From assembly GCA_026119935.1 (NCBI GenBank), contig JALRMH010000001.1:682001-746000 (forward strand): a stretch of DNA of 64,000 bases, in the 5' to 3' direction. Made by a program: the position numbers and the translations under genes. Positions 35,741-48,374 of the stretch are shown one piece after another; position 1 is the first letter of the stretch; each line of letters opens with the position of its first letter. Below the pieces are notes generated by a model. The model was given only the letters and a program-made list of their open reading frames with translations. It did no database searches and was not told the DNA's origin. This DNA is from Endothia cerciana. Its lineage: Eukaryota > Ascomycota > Sordariomycetes > Diaporthales > Cryphonectriaceae.

Positions 35741-38345
35741 TCAGGCTTTTACCAAGCTCCTGGCCTTCCTCCTCTCATCCTCACTCAACACCCACTGCAT
35801 CCCGTCGTCATCGCCACCCGCCACGATCTCCTCCCACTCATCGTCCTCCATGTTCGCTACCATGAGCACCTGCGCGACCTTGGCGAACTGCTCGCGGACG
35901 CTGTAGTTCCCGCCCTTGGACACCACGTTGATGATGGCGCTGAAATCCCTCTCCATGCGTATCACGCCGAAAGCATTCGCCCGCCCCAGGGACTTCCACG
36001 CGCGGTCGAGTAACGCACGCACCAGATATCGTGCGGTCGTCTCTAGCAGAATCGCGTAGGTCTTGGGGGCCATGAGCCGTGCGATCGGCTTCATGAGCGC
36101 GTCCCACCCGTGCTCGAAGCGCCGACCCACCGCGTCCAGCAGCTCGTCCTCGTCGATGTCTTCCGCGGCCGCGAAATCGGCCAATTCGTCTTCGGTAAGG
36201 GTATAGTCTACGTCGCGGAAGGTCTCCGCGAGGACTGGGCGTAGGCGCAGCCTGACGACCTGGTTGGCGAGGACTTGCAGGCCTTCGTTGAGAAGCTCGG
36301 TCGTCTTGGAGGTGAAGGTTGAGAGGAGGGTGGTGAGAGCGTTGCTGACAAAGGCGACGTCGTGCTCGAAGGGAAATGTGTCTTGGAGTGCTGGCTGAGA
36401 GCCGGCGCCGTTCGTCCGTTCGAGCGAGGTTCCGAGGAAGGTATTTATTATCCTTTCCAGGTACTCATTTGACGTCTCAAGACTGTTGATCAAGACAATA
36501 AATGCTATGATCTTGTCCTCGGGAGGGAAGCCTCCTTGTACGACTGGTTTCGGATATGATTCGTCGCGCATCTTTCTCTGGACCATGCCAACAAAATCAG
36601 AGCCTAGGACTCTGCCAATGGTCGGTAAGACAGATGCGACCGCATCTCTTTGTGACGTAGAGAGCGTCTTCTGTATCACGGTATTGACGATGTACATAAC
36701 ATCATCGACCGCAGATATTATAAAAGGTGGCTCGCTGCCCAAATGCTTCTGTGGATTCAGCGAGAGTCCACTGGGCATCTCATCCAGCTGAAATGCCTTC
36801 TCTACTGATCTCCGAAAGAAGAATGTACTCATAACATTGTAAGGGTTGCTGAGCCTGCCTGAGATCTTTCGACTCAGGTTGGACTTGATGAGAACATCAG
36901 GAATGATGAGAGGTGCGTCTTTGGCGGACTCGGGGTCCTAGATAGCTCATATCAGTATTAGACCTGCTGAATAGACCGACGGGACTCACCTTGCATTTCC
37001 CTGCAATAAAACGGGAATAGGCGGACCACCTTCCAAGCATGACAGCAATTTCGTTGAGCAGCCCATCCACCTCCTTCATGTTAACGCCTTCGTCCTCACT
37101 GTTTCGTGGGTCATTTGTTCCGGCCCCGCCAGCTGGGGATCCCATCCTCGGTATGCCAGTCATGCCCCTCTGTTGTGATAGAAAGCTCTGAACGAGGAAC
37201 GAGAAGGGATAGCTCTTGACGTCTGTCAGCTTCCTATCAACTCCCCTGTCGTCGCTCCATGAGTCGAGGATGATGCCACCCTGGACGTCGGCCTCCATCT
37301 GTAGCCTCTCAATGACCTTGACCATCTTTCCAGATCCGTAGTGACGCTCCACGAGGCCACCATGGCCCTCGATGATTTGAGCAATGTGCTCGAACAACTT
37401 CGTCAAGGCATTGGCGTAGAAGAACCCATCTTTCCTGCCGGGAACCACAGTACCTTCCTTGAGCGTCTGCCTCGCGGTGCCTGCAACGCCCTGGCAGACA
37501 TATCGGCCGTATACATCAAGACCGACGTCCCCTCTCCCTATCAAGGGGAACAATTTGAAGAACCTCGTAACCTTGGTTCCGTCGCCCTCTTTTGCAGCCT
37601 TTTCGAACTCCCGCAGGAATAGCCCGCATAGGCTCTCCCTGGCATTCTCCAATGTGACCCATGGTGCGTCAGGAATCTCGACCGTGGGCACCAAGGCCGC
37701 CGCAAACCCACCCCGTGTGATCTCCTCAGGCACCCTGCTCGCGCGCGCGATATATCCGGCGGCAGCCTCCCAGTCCTGCGGCGCGCCCATGCTCCAGACG
37801 ACCCCGCCGACACAGGCCTTCAGCTCCGCGACCTGCTCTACGACCCTAAGCGTCTCCTCGACCCTCTGCTTCTCGAGGTCGAGCTCGCGCACCCTGCCAG
37901 AGAGCCTGCCCGCCGTGTGCGCCGCGTTCGCGAGCATGTTGTTGCTTATGGACCGGGTCGCGATCACCTGTGAGCCCAGCCCCGCTCGCAGGTTATCCAG
38001 CCGGCCGAGATCTCGGTCAAGGTCTGCCTGTGCGGCAAGACTGGCCTGGAGCCGGCGCACGAGGTCGGTTTCGCGGGTGTGGAGGGACGCGAGGGCGGCG
38101 CGGACCTGGGCCGGGGTGGATGCTTCGCGGATGGAGCTTGGGCCTTGAGGAGGGAGGCCTTCGTTGTTCCTTCTCAAGCCGCTGCCGATGGGTGCAGGAT
38201 TCGGATTGGGCGTCATGTTGGCAGAGCGAGGCGACGGTGATGGGAAGCCGTTCCTGGTGTTGATGGTAAGGACATTGGTGTTGGTGGCCGATCGAGCTCG
38301 GCTCGTCTTTGAGGTCGTGGAAACGCCATTTGCGAAGGCAGACAT
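35741..38345 (-). CDS. COG4: conserved oligomeric Golgi complex subunit 4
   Basis: Lobe A subunit of the COG tether, which binds SNAREs and Sly1-type proteins and guides retrograde vesicles within the Golgi. Two exons: 36990-38345 and 35741-36937, giving 850 residues. The 52-base intron (GTGAGT..CTAG) joins FIAGKCK to DPESAKDAPLI. The N-terminal ~70 residues are Ser/Pro/Asn-rich and disordered. A coiled-coil region follows (about 75-190, TRETDLVRRLQASL onward). The conserved body includes RFFKLFPLIG, GLDVYGRYVC, FFYANALTKLFEHIAQIIE, YGSGKMVKVIERLQ and GGIILDSW. The second exon carries LSRKISGRLSNPYNVMS, FFFRRSVEKAFQLDE and a C-terminal region ending DEDELLDAVGRRFEHGW and MNRIM-like helices. 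Length and motif order fit the family. PMR1, another Golgi gene, lies 2.3 kb away; I take this as coincidence. Confidence 0.93.
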
Positions 38346-39563
38346 CGAGGCGGCCTTGTAGTATGGCGTCGCATGCCTGCTTGTGTGGGAGGGGATTTCA
38401 GGGTCCAGCTGTGGCTGCCATCAGCTATGATGCCAGTTGGTCTTCTTTTGATAATTCAGGGTGGTTGCGTTACCCGTTGTCGAAGGGAGCGCGGCAGCGC
38501 GATAGAGTAAGCGCTAGGTACACAGTACGTACCGAGGTACAAGCTCTAGGTGCCTAGCACGCCTAGCCACCTTCTGGGTCCTCCTGAAGCAGCGGAATTT
38601 AGACCTTGTAACCTCCACGTCCTTAACCACCTGATCAGCCTCATGGCCCCCTAGTCCCCTCTTCTAATCGTAGAACCTCAGATCGCCATGAAACCTCTTA
38701 GATTATACTAAGATGTCAAAGGCAGTGCTGGTCAGTATGATAGCCTGTAACGGCGGCTCTGCAACATCGTATGTTCCAGCCACAATGCCTCTCACCGCTC
38801 CAGCAACCTCTTCAAGCAGACTTTGACGGGTGGGCTCACGCTTACAGCCTGGACGTGCTATCTTTTCAAGTGCTCTCAGATGGAGTCTTGTTGCTTGTGT
38901 AGGAGGCTCAGAGCCTTGGCCGGGCTTCATACGTACTTGCGACAAGATTCTTGCCTATTCGTGATACAGAACCTCGTTGTTGTTGAGAATCTTGACCCTG
39001 ATAGCTATCCTATCATTCTCACGTTCAAAGGGAAGGTTGTCTGAAGTCCTCAGCAAGCATTCTTCTGGCAATCACGCGCATACTGCTCTACTTTGACGGA
39101 GGCACATTCGCCTATTGGGTCCTAGCCGGCAGAAGATGCCTCGTCTCTGTCACGCGTGATCTTGGCTTGTAGCGCCAGCACGACAAAATACCCAGCTGGA
39201 GAAAATTTGCTTGATTCTTGACCTGCTTTTGCTGTTCAGGAGCTCTCCAAGCCTTGATACTCGCCTCAGATCGGGCGACCAACAAATTGCAGTCACTTCC
39301 CCAGCTTCACGGCCCGGCGGTGTAGAGCGTAGCACCACGCACGTGACAGCAAGTATCGGAACCACAGGCCAGAACAAAGATCACACATTGGTTAAGAAGG
39401 GTAATTTCCTCAGCCTCCAAGCTGTGTGACAAGCGCACACATTGAAGGGCGGCCACACGGGAGGAGCCCGGGGACTGATGTCGAGTGCCGACTACCCAGC
39501 GGGATCACTCGCCTCGAAAAAGACGGGCAGGTCAAGACTGACCACCGAGAACAACAGCAGCAG
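38346..39563. other. intergenic region upstream of COG4
   Basis: 1.2 kb with no supported gene. Downstream exons of the small minus-strand gene at 39564-39901 could extend into it, but I could not place any with confidence. Confidence 0.5.
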
Positions 39564-39901
39564 CTACTCGAGGTTGGCGAGGCCTCTGTAGGCCTCCTGC
39601 TGTCTGGAAGAGCCCTTGAAGATCACGACGTTGTCGAAATCCGGCTGAATTTTAAGGAGGGCCGGACTGCGGCTTACCACTGTCACATCCGTACTCTGGC
39701 GTAGGTAGTTATTCGTCCGCCGGCGAGCCGGACACAAGCTTAAGGCTCTGGGCTGTGTACGGAGCGGTAAGGATACAAGTGGCCGCATTGACGGCAGCTA
39801 CTCACCATTGATCTCGCCCCCTCGACAGTCTGTACCGCCGTCTCTGGATTCCTGACGTCGTGGATGCTTGACAACCTTTCCATGAATTTCCGCTTGGCCA
39901 T
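39564..39901 (-). CDS. small unrecognised spliced gene, possibly 5' part of a longer one
   Basis: Two exons are inferred: 39806-39901 (32 codons from an ATG) and 39564-39695 (43 codons plus stop), joined by a 110-base intron with GTGAGT donor and GCCAG acceptor. Both parts read smoothly in one frame after removal of that intron: exon 1 contains FMERLSSIHDVRNPETA, and exon 2 contains ALLKIQPDFDNVVIFKGSS. I do not recognise the family; PDFDNVVIF has a faint likeness to the first strand of arrestin-type proteins, but the rest does not follow. The product would be 75 residues. It could be a genuine small protein, the 5' end of a gene whose later exons I missed, or a truncated copy. A GTAGCT at the stop codon could act as a donor in the second case. 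Confidence 0.4.
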
Positions 39902-40648
39902 TGCGGCGTGTACGGTAATTCCGGTTACCTTTTTGGGTCGAGCCAGCGGTCTGAAAGGCTGGGAATGTGGGAGGCAGAGACTTTCACAAGGCTACGCCAC
40001 CGCCGTGAAAGACTTGTCCGCCTGGCCGCGAGGCTGCAGCCTCGTCCCAGCGTCCCAAAATCGAACAACGGAATACATCAGCCACGAGGGCTCCTAACAT
40101 ACCGAAAAAGCTTGAGCGTTAGCACTTACGAATGGTTCGACCTACGGATACTTTTTTTTAAAATAAAAAAAAATGTTACGAAGGAGTATCATATCCCTAT
40201 ACTAGCTTCGAGATTTACCGTAGGAGCTTAATTACCTATTGTAGGATGCCTCAGCCTTACGGTAGCATCAAAGCAAATTCAGATGGCCTAATGGAACAGC
40301 TAGTAGGGTCCTTTTGAGGTCTCTGGATGAGGGAAGCCTTGCGTGGCCGAGCATCCAGTCCCGGGAAGCTTGGCATCTACTTTCACTTTTTGCGAAGCCT
40401 GGCATGTCGTGGTCTCTTCACGATCGAGATCACTGAGCCGCGCGCTCGCGTTTCCCCCCCCCCCCCCCCGCCGAGAAAATATGATCATGGACGATCGGTG
40501 GCACGAGGCAGATGATAATTTGTTCCGCAGCACAAATTCAGCTGCTGGTTATGCTGTCTATTCCCATGTTTCTACAGATGCTTACGCAAGCGCCTTGCTA
40601 AATCAATGTACACTCGAACCAACAAGATTCTTTTTTTATCCGTCCCCG
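39902..40648. other. intergenic region downstream of PMR1
   Basis: 747 bases holding the PMR1 3' end and the upstream region of the small gene. It contains a 16-C tract and an AT-rich patch near 40150-40180. No gene seen. Confidence 0.55.
40454..40469. repeat. poly-C tract, 16 bases
   Basis: Longest C run in the window, about 180 bases beyond the PMR1 stop codon. Confidence 0.9.
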
Positions 40649-43600
40649 CTATACAGCTTGGCTATACCCACCGCCAAGCTTCTTTTTGCCATAATACCAC
40701 CACTTCCTGGCCTCATCCGCCCAGAACACGGAGCTGCACAGCATGACCAGCCCCAACAGGTCGTAGAACCCGAGCCCCTCCGTCTGGAACACCTCCTGAA
40801 GCCAGGGGAAGTAGATGACCAATAGCTGGCCGATGAGGCTGAGCGACACAGCCCAGTTGAACAGGGTGTTGGTGAACAGCCCGACTTCACCGCGGAGGAT
40901 GGACTTGGATTCGGACCGGCAGCTCAGCGCGTTGAACATGTCGAACAAGACGAAGCACGTGAAGGTCATGGTGGTGTCGCGACGTGAGACTTTGCCGTCC
41001 TCGAGCATCTCGTGCGTATAGACGAGGAGGGTTCCGAGCATGACGATGAAGGCAGACTGCATAACACGCTGGATAACGGCGCGGGTGAGCACAGGGGCAC
41101 CGCGGCGGCGTGGCGGGCGCTTCATCACGTCGGGATCGACACGCTCTACGCCTAGGGATTGTGCGGGTGGGCCATCCATGATGATATCTGGATTTCGGTT
41201 AGCATACAATGGCCGCGCAAGTAAAGGTCAATGGCACTCACTTATCCAGAGGATCTGCATCGGGTTGAGGGGAGACTTGAACCCCATGACCGTGCAGATT
41301 AGTACGAGAGACAGACCAGCCGCGCTTGTGCTCAGTTGGAACCTCAGGAAGTTCTGGATGTTGTTGAAGATGCCCTTGCCCTCCTCAATCGCATGTAAAA
41401 TAGTCGAGAAGTCGTCGTCAGTCAGAATCATGTCCGCAGCCTCCTTGGCCACGTCTGTTCCACTCCTGCCCATGGCGATCCCGATGTCTGCCTTCTTCAA
41501 CGCCGGAGCGTCGTTGACTCCATCACCTGTCATTGCCACGATGTCTCCGCGCGATTGCAATGCGCTGATGATTTTCATCTTGTGGTCGGGGTTCGTGCGA
41601 GCAAAGATGGTTGTGTGCTGCATGGCTTGGGCGAGGTCTTCCTCGGAGAGGTCTTCGACGTCTCTGCCATTCAGAACCGGTCTTACTGAGATCTGGCCTG
41701 GGCCGGACTCGCGAGGAGTAGCAATATCCATGCCAAGCTGTTTGCCTATTGCCATGGCCGTGGTCTCCGCATCACCTGTGATCATGATCACCTTAACTCC
41801 GCCCCGCATCAGTCTCCTGATCGAACGCCCAACGGAGGGCCTCGGAGGATCGCTCATGCCAACGAGACCAGCAAACGTGAGGCCCCTGTACACGTCTTCG
41901 GAGTCTTGAGGGCGAGGGCTTTCGGTCTCGTCGTTGCCCGGGGTACCGCTTCGTTGAGCTGGTCCGCCAGGTTTGTTTCTTCCCGACCTGTTCACTGGGC
42001 CGCTCGCAAATGCAATGACCCGCAAGCCCTTGGTCGCCATAGCCTCCGCAGCCTGGTTAATCTCTTCCCGCCGCGACGCATCAAGCACAAATTCCCGACC
42101 ATGTTTCGTGATGTAGCTGTCGCAGGCGTCGAGCACACGATCTAGAGCGCCCTTCATGTAAGCGAACTCCTTCTCGTTCTTGTCGGACCCGATCGCCACT
42201 CCCATCCACTTCCTCTCGGAGCTGAAAGGAACCTCAGATGTCCGGGGTCCTATAGACTCGCGAACATCGTGTTCGCGAAACCTGTCCAACAGGTCAAGCA
42301 TGGCAACGTCTGTCGGCTGACCAACCCAGCGTGTGTAGGTAGACGCTTCGTCACGCGCCAGAGTGGATGAGAGCACCGCCTTCGCAGCAGCTCCGTTCTC
42401 GGTATAGCGCCTAGCCAAGCGAGCATCATTGGCGATGTTACCAATGCGCAGGATGCGTAATGTTGCCGGATCGGGTGCGGCCTCGGTTGCGTCGTCGTCT
42501 GAATCGACATCGAATGCCTCGTCGACGCCGAAGTACCACATTTTTGACGTCGTCATGTGATTCATTGTGAGTGTCCCCGTCTTGTCTGAACAGACCACGT
42601 TGACGGAACCCAAAGTTTCAACCTTCGGCATCTTCCGGACGATGGCATTGTGCTTGGCCATCCGATGAACGCCTAATGCCAGAGTCACTGTGACAATGAT
42701 GGGCAGTCCTTCTGGGATGGCGGCGACAGCGAGAGATATCGATTCCGTGAAGATTTCTAGGAAGCCCTTGCCTTGTAACCAGCCCGCGACAGAGATGAGC
42801 CCAATAACGACGAAGGAGAACTTGCTCAGCTGGGAGCCCAGCTGGTCCATGGATAGCTGCAAGGGCGAACGGGGACTTTCAGTGTCTGTGACGCTTGTGG
42901 CAATAGCCCCAAACTGCGTATTCCCCCCTGTCGCAAAGACGATGCCCTGGCCGTGGCCGGACTTGACCAGAGTGCCCATATATGCGATGTTCCTCCCTTC
43001 GCTGGAATCATGGTTCCGACCGCTGGCAGCACCGTTAGCCGGATCCGCGAACGTCGGCGCGGGGAGCTGTAGGCTTGCGCCATCACCGCGCGCCCTGGTC
43101 GCTGACTTGTGCGGGCGCGGCGCAGCCGTAACCCGCACGGGGTCGGTCTCTCCGGTGAGATTCGACAAGTCTATGGTCAAATCCGATGCCTTCGTGACGC
43201 GTATGTCTGCGGGGATGCGGTCGCCTGTCGTGAACAAGACGAGATCGCCCGGAACCAATGTAGCAGCCATAACCTTGGAAGACGAGGCCTCCAGCGTCTC
43301 TTCCTCTGGTGTGACGGCGCCAGACGACCCAGCGCCCTCCCGTACATTTTCTGCCGTCGGTTGCCAGCTCGGCGTTCGTGGGGCGGCAGCGCCTTTCGCG
43401 GGCATGCTCCTGATCAAGTGTGCATGATTTGGGACAAGGTTGTTGAGGGCCTCGATCGACTTTTCGGAACGGTATTCCTGCACAAACCCCACGGTCACAA
43501 CTATAGTCACCGCGACGGTGATACTGATAGCGTCATCTAGATTTCCCAGAAGTATGGAGGCCGCTGCGGAAGCGAGCAGCAGCAGTATCAAAGGTTCTTT

Positions 43601-43986
43601 GAACTGTCCAATGAACCTCAGCCAGAGCGGCTCTGGGTCTTCGTGAGGTATCTCGTTGGGCCCGTAGTCGCGCAGGCGCGCCAGGGCTTCAGAAGGTGTA
43701 AGGCCATAGGTGAGTGAGGTTCTTGCGCGGGAGGCAACTTCGGCGGTGGTCAGGTAGGAGAACTCGTCGGCGACGCTCTGTACAAGAAGCGGGTCAGCTC
43801 AAGGTGACCCTTGCGGACGACCTCCCGCGATGGGATTCGTTTTCTTACTCTTGACTGGGCCGAGGTTGTGCGCGTAGGGGACCTCGACTGCGCCCGATCA
43901 TTTCCGACCCAGGGGGACAGCTCAATGGGTTTTGTTGGCTCGTTGAAGACGGGCAGGCTTGGGGAACCGCCAGTGAACCTCTCCAT
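40649..43986 (-). CDS. PMR1: Golgi Ca2+/Mn2+-transporting P-type ATPase (PMR1/SPCA)
   Basis: Pumps Ca2+ and Mn2+ into the Golgi, feeding mannosyltransferases and secretion. Three exons: 43849-43986, 41242-43777 and 40649-41187, giving 1070 residues. Introns are 71 and 54 bases, and the second join restores QILWINIIMDGPPAQ. The actuator has DLTIDLSNLTGETDP; the ion-binding helix has AAIPEGLPI; the phosphorylation site is CSDKTGTLT (Asp near 442); the hinge has MTGDGVNDAPALKKADIG near 790. PMR1 typing rests on the overall layout, short N-terminus and MDGPPAQSLGVE in the last-third loop, as opposed to the SERCA or PMC1 types. The loop after PNHAHLIRS carries a Ser/Pro/Glu-rich insert of some 50 residues before LVPGDLV, and another Ala/Gly-rich insert follows RVTAAPRPHK. 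Both lie in cytosolic actuator loops and are probably disordered. All catalytic motifs are intact. Confidence 0.95.
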
Positions 43987-44994
43987 CCTCTCGTCCTGGT
44001 GATGTTGTTGAAGAGGCCCTTGGCGGAAGAGCCTGGCTTACGCAGGGGCCTGCGCCAGAAGCGAGACTGACAAGCCCGGCGTTGGTGTATCAGACCGCCT
44101 CGGGCAGCTATCCAGTCGAGGCAAGCCAGAAGAAAGGTAGAGAGGCGTATTCGAGGTGCTGTCAGCCGCACTTAGATCCGGGGAAGCGCACACGGGATCA
44201 GCATCATTGGCTGGCCACGTTTGTCGGAGGTGTGGTTATAGGGATTACCGTAAGGCCTTGAGGGTGTGGACTGTGGCCCTCCCTGTCTCTCACCTTAAAT
44301 TTTGGGCAAGAATGGGGCGAACTGAGCGAGATGTCCCAATGTTTGGACGTTGAGTGTAGGCGCTGACGTGTAACGAACTAAAGGTTACGGAGTAGAGAGG
44401 CCTGGACGTCTTGTGGTGTTGGGCCGGCTTGGTTCGAGGTACGAAATGTCACGTCAAAGCGCAGCCGCCCCCTGCAGCAAAGGTACAGTACGCACGGGGA
44501 TATGGTACAGGTTATATCCCGACCAGGCGGTACCAGCAGCAGCAGCGTAGCTACTATACGACCTCAGCAGGCTTCTTCTCTACCGTGAACTTGCTTGGCT
44601 ATCTTGCTTGCAGAAGCCGGGCGGCATGTCTCATGTCTCATGTGCCCCTTTGGCCGGAAACAATACAGTACCTTGCACTGCCTCATTCCAGCTTGCAGTC
44701 GATCTCCTAGTGACGTCTGGGCCTCTCGACTCCCCTCCGGCAAGATGCAGCACTTGATCCCACATAAGTCTACTTTAGTATGTGCGGAAGGTACTTTGGT
44801 GGAGGACCCTGAGCGCATCGCCAAGCTGCTGACGTCCAGGGATGCGACGGGGTGCGCCTCCATTGACATTTCGTGTGGGTCACATAGATCTGAGATGTCG
44901 GTATGCGGTGCTCTCGACGTGATTGTCTTGTGGGTCTGGCTGGGTCGGAATTCTGGAGGCTGCGAGGTTGCTTGCGTCAATACGTACTCTGTAT

Positions 44995-45037
<43 letters not shown>

Positions 45038-45684
45038 GACGGGGTACATTCATTCCCTCGGACTACTCAGCAGCGGATGCTGCAGCACGTACTGATAGTA
45101 TGTACTGTGCCTACTACGTACTGTGTAGCCGGGACCCTAACCCAGCCACAACCCACGGCTTCCCGCCACCAGAATTCAAGAGCCTAAGGTGGAGCTGGCG
45201 CCCTTGCCCTGGGCCATGGGGCCTTGGGCCCTGCCTGCGCGGGTCGCCTACATAGTACTTACCCACGCCAGACCTCACAAACACCAAGGAGCCAGGCCCT
45301 CAGCCATCCCCTCCTTCCTCCTCTCTCCGTTGCAGGTACCTATCCCTCGAACCCCGCGACCCGCTCCAGAGGCGCCGCACATCGCTTCAGCATCTCAATA
45401 AGCTGATCGCGGCTTTTCCCTGTGCTTTTCTGGCGAGCTGCACTCGACTTTACTACGCCTTGCGCGGTTTCTTGCTAGCTGCCGCTGTGGTCCAATCCAC
45501 GCGACGATCGACGGCCCTAAGCGCGACGGCTTCGTGTTTACGTCCCTCAAACCACCACCATCCCACCCGCGTCGGCGCGTCCACGGCTCATCGCTCACAG
45601 TGTAGTCGTCTTCCCAGAGGCGCCCCTTACATTGCTGCGTGCATTTGTTATTCGTTATAGACTCGCTGCGACGCCGTCGCGACC
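43987..45684. other. divergent intergenic region between PMR1 and RAD21
   Basis: 1.7 kb of shared upstream sequence. It contains a GA microsatellite at 44998-45034 and a pyrimidine-rich stretch before RAD21. No supportable gene. Confidence 0.6.
44998..45034. repeat. GA dinucleotide microsatellite
   Basis: About 18 perfect AG units in the PMR1-RAD21 intergenic region. Confidence 0.95.
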
Positions 45685-47651
45685 ATGTTCTACTCAGAAG
45701 AGCTCTTTCAGAAGACCGGGCCGCTGGCCCGAGTCTGGCTCTCGGCCAACTTGGAGCGCAAACTGTCCAAGCAGCACATCCTCCAGTCAAACCTCTCCGA
45801 GAGCGTCGAACAGATCATCATGCCCACTCAGGCCCCAATGGCTCTGCGGATGACGGGTCAGCTGCTCCTCGGTGTCGTCAGGATATACAGCCGCAAGGCC
45901 CGATACCTGTTGGATGACTGCAACGAGGCGCTGCTGAAGATTAAGATGGTAAGGACGCCATACTGGACAGACCCTGCGCCACAGCTCTGCTGATAAACTA
46001 TCAGGCTTTCCGGTCCTCGGGCAACAATGATATTCCCACAAACCTGCAGGTCTCCAACCGGGAGTCTCTCCTCTTGCCCGACAAGATCACTCCATACGAC
46101 AACCTTGATCTGCTTCCCGCGCCTGATGTCGACCTGCTCTTGACCCAGGACGCAGACCTGGGCTCTCAGCCTCTGGGCCGCAAGGGGCGCGTCAGTCACC
46201 GGGACATCAACCTGCAAGAAGATTTGAACAACAGCCAGTTCTTGATGGACGGCTTGGACAAGGACGACGGCTTGGCCTTGGCCAATGTGGACGATCTGGA
46301 TCTCCAGCTCGACTTTGGCATGGATCTTGATGACCAGCCCACCAGACTGACTGTCGAAATGGGTCGTGACGCTCCAGCCGCCAGGGCGGTCGAGGAGGAC
46401 ATCTTTAGCGAATTCGACCTGCCGCGCCCCGCCAAGGAGACGGGTCACGATGAGTCTTCGGCGCTTGGGTTCGGTGACGGTGGAATCCGCATTCATGACG
46501 ACGACGGAGACATCCTGATGGGGGATGACGACTTCCAGCTGAATCTCGGAGACCAGTCCGCTGTGGCCGCAGGCGCAGCCCGGCCAGACATGGCAAGAGC
46601 CCGCATCTCCGAGTCTCCGCTGTCCGATATCGACGAGGCGTTCGCCAAGGAAATCGAGCTCGAGTACACCCGGACCACTGATGTGTATGAGCCTAACGAG
46701 GAGGACGGGACGATGGTGAATCGCAAGGCGCCCCAGCGGTCCAAGAAGCGCAAGATCATTGCTCCTGACGAGCAGACCATGCTCAGCGGCGCCGTGTTCA
46801 AGGAGCAGCAGCGGAAGCACGACAACATACTGAAGCCTCAAGTCTTCCTTCCGCGGGACCCTTACCTTTTGGCCCTGATGGAGATGCAGAAGAACGGCGG
46901 GTTCTTGGCCAGCATCACGATGGATGGGCAGGGCGCGATGTGGGCACCAGAGCTGAAGGGGCTGTTGTCTCTGGCAGCCGTCCGGGCGCCGAACGATCTC
47001 AAGCGGAAGCGAGATAGCGGAATTGCGGACATGGGCTCGGACGGCGAACAAGGCGCCTCCAAGTCGCCACGCCTGGAGATTGACAAAGACGAGGACCCCT
47101 TCGCAGTAGGCGGTACTGACCTCGCCAACCAGTCTGTGGCACCAGACGGCACGGTCCTCGAGATTGCAGGAGACGATGGGATGGTCGCTCACGACGATGA
47201 CGACAACACGGCGCTACCGAGCTTCGATGACACGACTGCACCTCTGGTGCACCCTGCAGACAGCGGTCCGGTATCCATCGGCACCAAGCACGCCGTGCAC
47301 ATCCTGCGCGACCTATTTGGTGAGGAGGCAGCGACCAATGCCGACAAGCGCAAGAAGACATCTGTGGTATTCCAGGACCTCCTGCCTGAGAAGAAGACGA
47401 GCAAGGCCGACGCAACGAAGATGTTCTTCGAGTGCCTGGTGCTCGCTACAAAGGACGCTATCAAGGTTGAACAACCTGAGGGCTCTCTGGGCGGCCCCAT
47501 CCGCGTGAGAGGCAAGCGTGGCCTCTGGGGTGCCTGGGCCGAGCGCGAGGCTGGTGGCGAGATCGACCAGCGCGAGGAGGAAGACCAGCCTGCGAACGAG
47601 CCCCAGCCCGCGATATCCAGCAGCCCTGCGGCTGTTGCCGTGTCTGCGTAG
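45685..47651 (+). CDS. RAD21: cohesin kleisin subunit RAD21/SCC1
   Basis: Kleisin that closes the SMC1-SMC3 ring and holds sister chromatids together until separase cuts it. Two exons: 45685-45948 and 46005-47651, giving 636 residues; the intron is 56 bases. The N-terminal Rad21/Rec8 domain is diagnostic: MFYSEELFQKTGPLARVWLS, KLSKQHILQSNL and ALRMTGQLLLGVVRIYSRKA, then LLPDKITPYDNLDLLPAPD across exon 2. The middle is acidic and disordered. The C-terminal winged helix is TSVVFQDLLP followed by ATKMFFECLVLATKDAIKVEQ. A candidate separase site VEMGR lies at 205-209, fitting the E-x-x-R rule. The lack of meiotic Rec8-specific traits and the position of the N-domain argue for the mitotic form, but I cannot fully exclude Rec8. 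The leader upstream of the ATG is pyrimidine-rich. Confidence 0.93.
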
Positions 47652-48355
47652 GAGACCCGGGCTTTGCCAGCGTTTTGTCTGCAGCGTACGGCTGGGTGGT
47701 CGTAGCGTATTGTACACATATGGGTCTTCTCTTGTCGGTTCCCGGATTGGTCCCTGCGTGCTTTTGAGCCACGCGGCCAAGTGGCGTTTGGCGTGGCGGA
47801 GGACATACCACGTCTCTGCGGGGGCGTTTCTCACGATATGTCCTGGTTGGATCAAGCCTTGGAGACGGTGCTAAAATTGGGTTTGGATCATTTTCCCCTT
47901 TTCTCGCTCTTCATCTTTTCATTCTTTCACTGGTCCTTTCATGGTCGTCGGCATTTTGTCTTCGACTGGTGCGACCCTCGGGTACGTTGCAGAGCGTAGC
48001 ACGCATTATGTATTTACACACAGGATCAGTCGACGACGCTCTGGGCATGAGCGGCATCAGTATTGTGGGGATCGTGGCAAAAGGGAGGCAAGAATCGAGA
48101 GTCACTACTGAAGACCATATGGCGAATCTGCAGCGTGATGTCCCACACAGAGTTCGACGCTGGCCCGTTTCTGAGAATATCACCTACGTACAGGTGACGA
48201 CGATCAACCAGCGGGACGGCGGGTCGGTGTGGCCGGTCTAAATGAGGAGTGTACGACTCAGTCGCCTACTCCCGCATAACTTGGTCTTCTCCCGCATGGC
48301 ATCTGTACTGGGACACCACAATCCTGATTGACGTTTAAGATGAGATAGGATCTTG

Positions 48356-48374
48356 AATAAATAAATAAATAAAT
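48356..48374. repeat. AATA microsatellite
   Basis: About 4.5 perfect AATA units in tandem. Confidence 0.85.

Noticed and set aside
45135..45143. CCCTAACCC, resembling a telomerase RNA template for TTAGGG
   Set aside because: Nine bases matching some rotation of the telomere repeat are expected by chance about once in a window this size. No other telomerase RNA feature is evident.
45858..47192. 444-codon minus-strand open frame opposite RAD21
   Set aside because: It crosses the RAD21 intron and exon 2 in antisense and has no domain. RAD21 motifs on the plus strand explain the region.
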